Source: SFTJ01 sp051871555
GTDB taxonomy: Bacteria; Bacteroidota; Bacteroidia; Bacteroidales; Muribaculaceae
DNA: 6,803 bases
Assembly (NCBI GenBank): GCA_051871555.1
Contig: JBJECZ010000101.1
Span: 1-6,803, forward strand
Direction: 5' to 3'
Shown: one piece after another, positions 1 to 5,939 of the stretch
Layout of the letters: the number at the start of each line of letters is the position of its first letter
Position numbering within the stretch: position 1 is the first letter of the stretch
Made by a program: the position numbers and the translations under genes
The notes under the pieces: generated by a model
What the model saw: only the letters and a program-made list of their open reading frames with translations
Told to the model about the DNA's origin: nothing
The model's database searches: none

Positions 1-677
1 CGATCTAAACTATCTTTAGAATATGAAGTAAATGACGATGTTTCTGTTAGTGGTCGGTATGGCGGATCAAGATAGTATATTACATTGTCATTAGCATATT
101 TGCCTGTTTGTGAGAAATCTCCACCTAATATTTCAACGCGCTGAAGAAGCGCAGAATCTGCCCTTAATGTATCTTCGTCACAAATTTTTGGATTTGCATA
201 TCTACCATGTGGGACATTAAATTCTCCTCTCGAATTCACGCGATATAACCCATTAAAGCAAGTGCGGTTTAAGAAAATAAGCAATGCCGCTGTTTCCACA
301 TCCGAAATGTTTTTCTTATTGTACCGCTCTCTCTGAGCAACAAAAAACTCTTTCCTTAGAACATCATCAAGTGGCAAATAAGTTGTTTGAAGTCGAGCTA
401 ACTCAACTATTAATTTCTCGACATCATTTTTAACCACCTTATAGGTGCAAATCAATTCTGTATTTATATCATTGATAACAGCTCTTTTTATATTTGGGTA
501 TTCCTGTAATATCCAAAACAGAACGGCACCTCCACCGACAAACGGTTCAACATACGTCATCTCGCTCCTTTGTGACAAATCACACGGCAGAAGATTCTTT
601 ATTTCGCCTAACAACTGCGTCTTTCCCCCCGCCCATTTGACAAAAGGCTTAGCAGGATATCTATCAAATATTTTCAT
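1..677 (-). CDS. dam: Dam/DpnII-type DNA adenine N6-methyltransferase (D12 class), C-terminus beyond the left edge
   Basis: This enzyme should transfer a methyl group from S-adenosylmethionine to adenine N6 in DNA; Dam, M.DpnII and T4 Dam relatives act on GATC. The reverse strand reads as 225 uninterrupted codons from ATG at 677. Visible motifs are KWAGGK (residues 14-19, SAM-binding motif X), EPFVGGG (44-50, motif I), NDIN (69-72), FNGLYRVNSRGEFNVPHGRY (141-160, typical of Dam and DpnII methylases) and the catalytic DPPY (204-207), followed by TETSSFTSY (211-219). The last block resembles M.DpnII as I remember it more than E. coli Dam. Family members run about 270-285 residues, so some 50-60 are missing off the edge. 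The gene is divergent from cysE and much more AT-rich than everything to its right, which suggests horizontal acquisition. GATC specificity is inferred from family. It could belong to a restriction-modification pair or be an orphan; the partner side is out of view. Confidence 0.93.
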   Translation of the reverse strand, partial: MKIFDRYPAKPFVKWAGGKTQLLGEIKNLLPCDLSQRSEMTYVEPFVGGGAVLFWILQEYPNIKRAVINDINTELICTYKVVKNDVEKLIVELARLQTTYLPLDDVLRKEFFVAQRERYNKKNISDVETAALLIFLNRTCFNGLYRVNSRGEFNVPHGRYANPKICDEDTLRADSALLQRVEILGGDFSQTGKYANDNVIYYLDPPYRPLTETSSFTSYSKDSLD

Positions 678-720
678 ACTAATTCAACTCATAACAGATT
701 TTGAATAATCAATCCAATTA

Positions 721-752
721 CAAAAATAATGATTACTCTCCACTTACCCAAT
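721..752 (-). promoter_or_regulatory. Candidate Bacteroidetes-type promoter for the methyltransferase
   Basis: On the minus strand, TATTTTTG at 728-721 matches the Bacteroidetes -7 consensus TAnnTTTG. ATTG at 752-749 fits three of four bases of the -33 box TTTG, with 20 bases between the two. Transcription would begin near 714 and leave a leader of roughly 37 bases before the ATG at 677. The match is by eye in AT-rich DNA, where such strings arise easily. Confidence 0.45.
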
Positions 753-856
753 AATTATAAACAATAAAACCCAGTGCTTTCATTGATTTTTCAATCCTAT
801 ATGGTTCAAAATGGCTTTTTTACGATTCTCAATACCAAAATATCACATATATTGCT

Positions 857-864
857 TAACTTTG
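857..864 (+). promoter_or_regulatory. Candidate Bacteroidetes -7 box (TAACTTTG) upstream of cysE
   Basis: TAACTTTG fits TAnnTTTG exactly and lies 19 bases before the cysE ATG at 884, implying a very short leader of about 12-15 bases. I could not find a good TTTG -33 box 19-21 bases upstream, where the sequence is mostly A and C. The call therefore rests on the -7 box and its position alone. Confidence 0.42.
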
Positions 865-883
865 CACAAAATATTGGCAAACG

Positions 884-1780
884 ATGAGTTACAACACTTA
901 CAGGCACGAAGACGAATTGAAAGCAACCATTCAAACGCTCACGCACGGCACGGCAGCCAGGCGTATGTGCCACTTGCACCTCGGCAGCGAGCCGCTCCCC
1001 AGCTGGGAGATGATTGGTGACATTATCACGCTTTGCCGTTCTCTCATTTTCCCCGGTTTCTTTGGCAACGACGATGTGAATGCTTTCAGTTTGGAGTATC
1101 GCATCGGCATCGAGTGCGAACAACTGAAATCGGTTCTCGAGAACCAGATTCTGGCAGGGCTATGCATTGAGCAGAAAACACGCACCGACGCCGAAACGGC
1201 ATGCCTGCGACATCGTGCCGAGGACATTGCGCAGCAGTTCATCAATCGTTTGCCCGACATTCGCCAGGTGATGCACACCGACGTTGAGGCGATGTACGAT
1301 GGCGACCCTGCCGCCGTAAGCCACGAGGAGGTGATTTATTGCTATCCTGCCATACGAGCCATTTTGAACTATCGTGTGGCACATGAACTGCTTCTGCTTG
1401 GCGTGCTCATCATCCCGCGAATGATTACCGAAGCCGCCCACTGCGAAACCGGCATCGACATTCACCCTGCCGCAACCATCGGCGAGCGCTTTGCCATCGA
1501 CCACGGCACCGGCGTGGTGATTGGCGCAACTGCCATAATAGGCCGTAACGTGAAAATATACCAAGGAGTGACGCTGGGCGCCAAGAGCTTCGACTGCGAC
1601 GCCGACGGCAACCCGGTGAAAGGCGTGCCTCGACACCCAATCGTTGGCGACAACGTGGTCATCTACAGCAACTCGTCGATTCTGGGACGAATACGCATCG
1701 GCGACAATGCCGTGATTGGCGGCAATATGTGGGTGACAAGCGACGTGCCCGACGGCGAGATGATTGTGCAGCACCACTGA
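884..1780 (+). CDS. cysE: Serine O-acetyltransferase
   Basis: This cytoplasmic enzyme should acetylate L-serine with acetyl-CoA to O-acetylserine, the precursor that cysteine synthase converts to cysteine. The 298-residue protein has an alpha-helical N-terminal part (about 1-185), then a left-handed beta-helix of hexapeptide repeats (about 190-285). IDIHPAATIG (191-200) and IDHGTGVVIG (205-214) match the CysE active-site region, giving candidate catalytic Asp192, Asp206 and His207. PRHP (249-252) matches the second conserved Arg-His-Pro. A loop at about 234-249 (AKSFDCDADGNPVKG) is longer than in E. coli CysE. The chain ends in QHH rather than the C-terminal isoleucine that E. coli CysE inserts into cysteine synthase. 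ATG 884 is the natural start, since no in-frame upstream alternative fits. An 81-base gap with no visible terminator separates it from the next gene. Function is near certain; the regulatory remark is inference. Confidence 0.95.
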   Translation: MSYNTYRHEDELKATIQTLTHGTAARRMCHLHLGSEPLPSWEMIGDIITLCRSLIFPGFFGNDDVNAFSLEYRIGIECEQLKSVLENQILAGLCIEQKTRTDAETACLRHRAEDIAQQFINRLPDIRQVMHTDVEAMYDGDPAAVSHEEVIYCYPAIRAILNYRVAHELLLLGVLIIPRMITEAAHCETGIDIHPAATIGERFAIDHGTGVVIGATAIIGRNVKIYQGVTLGAKSFDCDADGNPVKGVPRHPIVGDNVVIYSNSSILGRIRIGDNAVIGGNMWVTSDVPDGEMIVQHH

Positions 1781-1861
1781 GTATGCGCTCTTTCACCGAA
1801 AATAACTGATATTAACTGACTTAAAAACATATAATCATCCATCCCACACCAACATTAATTT

Positions 1862-3439
1862 ATGGAATTTGAAATGATTGCCAAGACCTTCCAAGGGCTG
1901 GAAGGCGTACTTGCCGAAGAACTGAGGCAGATAGGTGCCACCAACGTTGAGGAAGGCCGACGAATGGTGAGCTTCACCGGCGACAAGGCTGTGCTCTACA
2001 AAGCCAACTTCTGCTGCCGAACCGCATTGCGCATACTCAAACCAATCTATAAGTTTCTTGCCAGCGACGCCGACGAGCTCTACGAGGCTGTGAAGCGTTT
2101 CAATTGGAACGAGGTGATGAAAGTAAACCAAACTTTCTCAATCGACACCACCGTGTTCAGCGAGGAGTTTCGCCACTCGCGCTTTGTAACCTATCGCGTG
2201 AAGGACGCCATTGCCGACTTCTTCAGCGAGCAATGCGGCGAACGCCCCTCAATTCGCCTCAACAACCCCGACGTGCAGTTCAATGTGCACATCGCCGGCA
2301 AGGAGGTGACCCTCTCGCTCGACTCCAGCGGCGAACCGCTCTACAAACGCGGCTATCGCGTGGCGCAAACCGAAGCGCCTATCAACGAGGTGCTGGCTGC
2401 CGGCATTCTCAAGCTTGCCGGCTGGGATGGTCAATGCAATTTCATCGACCCGATGTGCGGCTCGGGCACTTTCCTCATCGAGGCTGCCCTGATGGCTGCA
2501 AACATCAATCCTGGTGTGTTCCGTCAAGGATTTGCCTTCGAAAACTGGGAGGATTTTGACGCCGACTTGTTCGACCAAATCTATAACGACGACAGCAACG
2601 AACGCGAGTTTGCATTCCGCATCTCGGGCAGCGACATCTCGCCAAAGGCTGTGGCTATTGCCGAACGCAACATCAAAAGCGCCGGCGTGGGCAAATTCAT
2701 CGACCTCGAATGTCGCTCGCTGCAAAGCATCGAGGAGGTGGAACCCGACGGCATGTTGGTAACCAACCCGCCTTATGGCGAACGAATTGCCGTTGAAGAC
2801 ATGGAAGGTCTCTACCACGACATCGGCGAACGCCTCAAACGCGTGTTCCGCGGCTACAAGGCATGGGTAATTGGCTACAAAGAAGAATTGTTTGACTGCA
2901 TCGGGCTCAAGCCTTCGGTGAAAATGCCTCTGCTCAACGGCGACCTCGAATGTGAATTGCGCGAATATGCCATCTTCGAGGGCAAATACGACGAACTGCG
3001 CCGACAAGGCGGCAGCATCAAGGACTCCGACTTTGCGCGCCGCAAGGGCGAGGATAAGCCTTATCGCAAACGCAAATTCGAAGAAACCTTCAAGAGCGAA
3101 CGCCGTCCGCGCCACTTCGACGACAACAAGGACGAACGTCGCCCGCGCCATTTTCGCTTCAACGACGACGAGGAGAATCGCAGCGAACGCCGACGCGACG
3201 ACAACCGACGCCCGCGACGCGACGATGACCGTCGCCGCTCACGCCGTTTCGACGACGACCGCGAGGAACGTCCGCGTCAATTTGTGCACAACGAGGAATT
3301 CTCGAAGCGCGTGGTGAAGTTCCGCGAACCGCAGCTGTCGAAGGACACCGAATTTTCGCTCAACCCTCTGCGCCGTCGTGGCTGGAAGAAGAAACTCAAA
3401 GGCAACGATACCGAGGGCAACAACGACAATAACGATTAA
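1862..3439 (+). CDS. rlmL: THUMP-domain 23S rRNA guanine-N2 methyltransferase, RlmL type, with a charged C-terminal tail
   Basis: This is a SAM-dependent RNA methyltransferase related to the N-terminal half of E. coli RlmL, which makes m2G2445 in 23S rRNA. The exact target here is inferred. Of 525 residues, about 1-60 form the N-terminal domain, about 65-155 the RNA-binding THUMP domain, and about 160-375 the Rossmann methyltransferase. The SAM loop is DPMCGSGTF (196-204), an acidic strand end follows at SDIS (257-260), and the catalytic TNPPYGER is at 301-308. The RlmK half fused to the enterobacterial protein is absent. Residues about 385-525 are a low-complexity Arg/Asp/Glu tail, probably disordered, containing RRPRHF twice (414-419, 426-431); it may add RNA or ribosome affinity. 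The start ATG at 1862 begins a typical family N-terminus. Older annotations call such proteins N6-adenine-specific DNA methylases, but the THUMP domain argues for RNA. Confidence 0.9.
   Translation: MEFEMIAKTFQGLEGVLAEELRQIGATNVEEGRRMVSFTGDKAVLYKANFCCRTALRILKPIYKFLASDADELYEAVKRFNWNEVMKVNQTFSIDTTVFSEEFRHSRFVTYRVKDAIADFFSEQCGERPSIRLNNPDVQFNVHIAGKEVTLSLDSSGEPLYKRGYRVAQTEAPINEVLAAGILKLAGWDGQCNFIDPMCGSGTFLIEAALMAANINPGVFRQGFAFENWEDFDADLFDQIYNDDSNEREFAFRISGSDISPKAVAIAERNIKSAGVGKFIDLECRSLQSIEEVEPDGMLVTNPPYGERIAVEDMEGLYHDIGERLKRVFRGYKAWVIGYKEELFDCIGLKPSVKMPLLNGDLECELREYAIFEGKYDELRRQGGSIKDSDFARRKGEDKPYRKRKFEETFKSERRPRHFDDNKDERRPRHFRFNDDEENRSERRRDDNRRPRRDDDRRRSRRFDDDREERPRQFVHNEEFSKRVVKFREPQLSKDTEFSLNPLRRRGWKKKLKGNDTEGNNDNND
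3098..3283 (+). repeat. Arg/Asp-rich degenerate repeat tract coding the RlmL tail
   Basis: Bases 3101-3118 and 3137-3154 both encode RRPRHF, 12 residues apart. They are followed by looser copies (RRPRRDDD at residues 449-456, RRFDDD at 461-466, RPRQF at 470-474). The codons differ between the two exact peptide copies, so the repeat is kept at protein level and is not a fresh DNA duplication. Confidence 0.6.
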
Positions 3440-3508
3440 TAGTTCACCCTCTCACAACCGCGATTATTTTTCACACTCTCACTCATAAACTTTTTTCAAC
3501 ACAAAACA

Positions 3509-4792
3509 ATGGAGAAACTCAACATCCTGCTTCTTGGCTCTGGCGGCCGTGAATGTGCATTGGCTTGGAAAATGAGCCAAAGTGCCAAATTAGGCAAACT
3601 CTATATCGCCCCGGGCAACGGCGGCACCGGCGCCTACGGCGAAAATGTGGCTATATCACCTCTCGACTTCGATGCCGTTAAACAGTTCGTTGTCGACAAC
3701 AGCATCAACATGGTGGTGGTGGGCAACGAAGACCCTCTGGTGGCTGGCATCTACGACTATTTCAAAGCCGACGCCCAAGTGGCTGATGTGATGATTGTGG
3801 GACCGAGCAAAGCCGGCGCACAGCTCGAAGGCAGCAAGGATTTTGCCAAGGGCTTCATGCAACGCCACGGCATACCCACAGCCGCCTATCTGAGCGTAAC
3901 CGCCGACAACATCGACGAAGGTTATCGCTTCCTCGAGAGCCTGCAGGCACCTTATGTGCTCAAAGCCGACGGTTTGGCTGCCGGCAAGGGCGTGCTCATC
4001 GTGCCTACGCTCGACGAAGCCAAAAGCGAACTCAAAGCCATGCTCGGCGGCATGTTCGGCGCTTCGAGCGCTACTGTGGTGATTGAGCAATTCCTCTCGG
4101 GCATTGAGTGCTCGGTGTTTGTGCTCACCGACGGCAGCAACTACCATGTGCTGCCTGTGGCTAAGGACTACAAGCGCATTGGCGAGGGCGACACCGGCTT
4201 GAACACCGGCGGCATGGGCGCAATCTCGCCCGTAAGTTTTGCCGACGACGAGTTTATGGCTAAGGTGAACAGCCGAATCATCGTGCCCACCATCGAAGGC
4301 CTAAAGGCTGAAGGCATCACCTATCGCGGGTTCATCTTCCTGGGGCTCATCAACGTAGGTGGCGACCCGATGGTGATTGAATATAACGTGCGCATGGGCG
4401 ACCCCGAAACCGAGGTGGTTATGCTTCGCATCAAAAACGACCTTGTCGACCTGCTCGAAGCCACTGCTCAAGGCACGCTCGCAAGCAAGAGCGTCGACAT
4501 CGACCCTCGCTACGCCGTGACTGTGATGATGGTGTCGGGCGGCTATCCAGGCAGCTACGCCAAAGGCAAAACCATCACCGGACTCAACAATGTTGAAGGC
4601 AGCACCGTGTTCCACGCCGGCACAAAACTCAATGCCGACGGCTCGTTTGCCACTTCGGGCGGACGCGTGCTGGCTGTGAGCAGCTACGGCAACAGCAAGG
4701 ACGAGGCTCTGCGCCAATCGTGGGAAAACATTGCCCGCATCGACTTCGACGGAAAATATTTCCGCCGCGACATCGGTTTCGACCTGAAATAA
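3509..4792 (+). CDS. purD: Phosphoribosylamine-glycine ligase (GAR synthetase)
   Basis: This cytoplasmic enzyme should join phosphoribosylamine and glycine using ATP to give glycinamide ribonucleotide, the second step of de novo purine synthesis. The 427 residues are full family length. The N domain starts with LLLGSGGRE (7-15); the ATP-grasp region shows EGSKDFAKGFM (107-117), LKADGLAAGKGV (151-162), IGEGDTGLNTGGMGA (224-238) and the metal and substrate segment EYNVRMGDPETEVV (291-304). The C domain has FHAGT (368-372) and SGGRVLAV (383-390). One oddity is Cys16 where the family signature GGREHAL has histidine. The gene stands alone, not in a pur operon. It lies 69 bases after rlmL with no clear terminator between them, so read-through is possible. 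A strong terminator 20 bases past its stop closes this unit. Confidence 0.96.
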   Translation: MEKLNILLLGSGGRECALAWKMSQSAKLGKLYIAPGNGGTGAYGENVAISPLDFDAVKQFVVDNSINMVVVGNEDPLVAGIYDYFKADAQVADVMIVGPSKAGAQLEGSKDFAKGFMQRHGIPTAAYLSVTADNIDEGYRFLESLQAPYVLKADGLAAGKGVLIVPTLDEAKSELKAMLGGMFGASSATVVIEQFLSGIECSVFVLTDGSNYHVLPVAKDYKRIGEGDTGLNTGGMGAISPVSFADDEFMAKVNSRIIVPTIEGLKAEGITYRGFIFLGLINVGGDPMVIEYNVRMGDPETEVVMLRIKNDLVDLLEATAQGTLASKSVDIDPRYAVTVMMVSGGYPGSYAKGKTITGLNNVEGSTVFHAGTKLNADGSFATSGGRVLAVSSYGNSKDEALRQSWENIARIDFDGKYFRRDIGFDLK

Positions 4793-4811
4793 CAATCTCG
4801 ACATATAACCC

Positions 4812-4850
4812 ACGGGGTGGCGAGCAGCTCTCCGCCCCGTAGTTTCTTTT
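4812..4850 (+). terminator. Rho-independent terminator after purD
   Basis: Bases 4812-4824 (ACGGGGTGGCGAG) pair with 4828-4840 (CTCTCCGCCCCGT) as a 13-step stem with one T-G wobble, one C-T mismatch and a three-base CAG loop. AGTTTCTTTT follows at 4841-4850. The GC-rich foot and T-rich tail lie 20-58 bases past the purD stop codon. No T tract follows the hairpin on the opposite strand, so it should work rightward only. Confidence 0.87.
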
Positions 4851-4934
4851 ATATGGCACACCTGCGGCTATTGGGGGCAACGCAGCCCGTCGGACAAAGC
4901 AGGTTTGCCACAAAAACAAAGCAGAACGCACACG

Positions 4935-5924
4935 ATGATTTTTCGCGAAAACAGCATCAACGATTTCTTCAACAGCAAGGCATTCGCCCTGCTCATGGCA
5001 CTTGCAATGATTGTAATATCCTACCTCGATTGCACAATCTGGCAGGACCGCTTGAGCATAAGCAACAGTCATGGCATATTCTTCCCGTCGCTGGCGCAAG
5101 GCTTCTCAAACATCACGTTGTCGGTCACCGCCAACTGCATCTGCATTCTCATCGTGTCGGTGATGTTGGTGGCACTCAACAAGACGTTCAACTTCATCCG
5201 CTCGGTGACATGGATTTACGCATCGGTGTTCATGATGCTCAACGCCAGCAACCCCATCACATCGGGGATGCTATACTCCGGAACTATCATCAGCCTTGCC
5301 GTGGCAATCATAGCCTTTGCCATGTTTGCCTCGTTTGAACAGCGTCGCTCGCAGCGCAACGTGTTCACGGCGTTTGCCGTGATAGCCACGCTGAGCATGT
5401 TTCAATACGCTTTCCTCTACTTGCTGCCGGTGGTGGCTCTCGGCTTCATGCTCATGAAGGTGATGAACCTGCGCAGCACCCTTGCCATGATTATCGGCAT
5501 CATCACGCCGTTTTGGATTGTACTGGGGCTTCAGCTCGCCAATTTCAGCGATTTCGCCCTGCCCTCCTACGAGAGTTTTTGGACTGAACTGCAACGCCCG
5601 CAAATGCACATCAACATCATAGGCATGGTGCTGATTGCCCTGCTCACCATCGGGCTGGTTTGCGCCAACCTGCTCCACATCATCACCTACAAGCTGCAGG
5701 TGCGTGCCTACAACGGCTTTTTTGTCTATCTGGCAGCGTTCACCATCATCATGCTTGCCATCGACTATCGCAACGCATTCAACTATCTGCCCGTGCTGCA
5801 TCTGTGCCTCGGCGTGCAGTTTGCCCATTTCTTCACCACCAACACCCACACCCGCCGCTATATTGCCGTGATTGTGTTGCTGCTGGTGTCGGCGGCTTTG
5901 CGCGTGGCTACCCACATCTTCTAA
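4935..5924 (+). CDS. Polytopic inner-membrane protein of unknown function
   Basis: I do not recognise this protein. From ATG 4935 it has 329 residues and about nine or ten hydrophobic helices, near residues 15-33, 60-82, 86-103, 112-133, 144-175 (probably two passes), 180-203, 226-247, 259-276, 283-300 and 308-327. The short N-terminus (IFRENSINDFFNSKAF) has no cleavable signal peptide. A positive stretch, EQRRSQRN (135-142), probably marks a cytoplasmic loop. No catalytic motif, transporter signature or soluble domain is visible. A TTG ten codons upstream (4905) is in frame, but the added residues are polar and ATG is preferred. The gene starts after the purD terminator and ends 15 bases before pdxB, so the two are probably one transcript. 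It vaguely recalls uncharacterised multi-pass proteins of Bacteroidetes (DUF6427-like), but I cannot confirm that family. Confidence 0.85.
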   Translation: MIFRENSINDFFNSKAFALLMALAMIVISYLDCTIWQDRLSISNSHGIFFPSLAQGFSNITLSVTANCICILIVSVMLVALNKTFNFIRSVTWIYASVFMMLNASNPITSGMLYSGTIISLAVAIIAFAMFASFEQRRSQRNVFTAFAVIATLSMFQYAFLYLLPVVALGFMLMKVMNLRSTLAMIIGIITPFWIVLGLQLANFSDFALPSYESFWTELQRPQMHINIIGMVLIALLTIGLVCANLLHIITYKLQVRAYNGFFVYLAAFTIIMLAIDYRNAFNYLPVLHLCLGVQFAHFFTTNTHTRRYIAVIVLLLVSAALRVATHIF

Positions 5925-5939
5925 CCCGCATTGTTTGTT

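Larger units (their letters stand above)
678..883. other. AT-rich divergent intergenic region between the methyltransferase and cysE
   Basis: These 206 bases lie between two divergently transcribed starts and are visibly AT-rich. I see no credible small gene: the short plus-strand frame from 811 runs into cysE out of frame and resembles nothing I know. The region holds one candidate promoter for each direction, described separately. It also marks the change from the AT-rich methyltransferase side to the GC-rich core genes. No inverted repeat or attachment-like direct repeat stood out. Confidence 0.7.

Noticed and set aside
445..708. Plus-strand 87-codon frame in the AT-rich part
   Set aside because: It is antisense to the methyltransferase, whose motifs are continuous through this stretch.
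811..1020. Small plus-strand frame starting in the intergenic region
   Set aside because: It runs out of frame into cysE, has a low-complexity Arg/His end and no family resemblance.
2249..3151. 300-codon open frame on the minus strand
   Set aside because: It is antisense to rlmL, has a biased composition (Ala, Val, Phe, Glu) and no recognisable motif. The plus frame carries DPMCGSGTF and NPPY.
3486..3493. TAAACTTT as a possible -7 box for purD
   Set aside because: It misses the final G of TAnnTTTG, and no TTTG lies at the right distance upstream; the nearest T-run is only about 14 bases away.
4861..4903. Possible leader hairpins before the membrane protein (CTGCG/CGCAG, GGGC/GCCC, CCTGC/GCAGG)
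   Set aside because: The stems are only 4-5 base pairs and overlap one another. They match no riboswitch I know and have no T tract.
4905..4934. Ten-codon upstream extension of the membrane protein from TTG
   Set aside because: The added residues are polar, TTG starts are uncommon, and ATG 4935 gives a typical membrane-protein N-terminus. It cannot be fully excluded.
4817..5338. 173-codon plus-strand frame after purD
   Set aside because: It begins inside the terminator hairpin at a GTG and overlaps the membrane protein in another frame. Its His/Arg/Gln-rich translation looks like a shadow.
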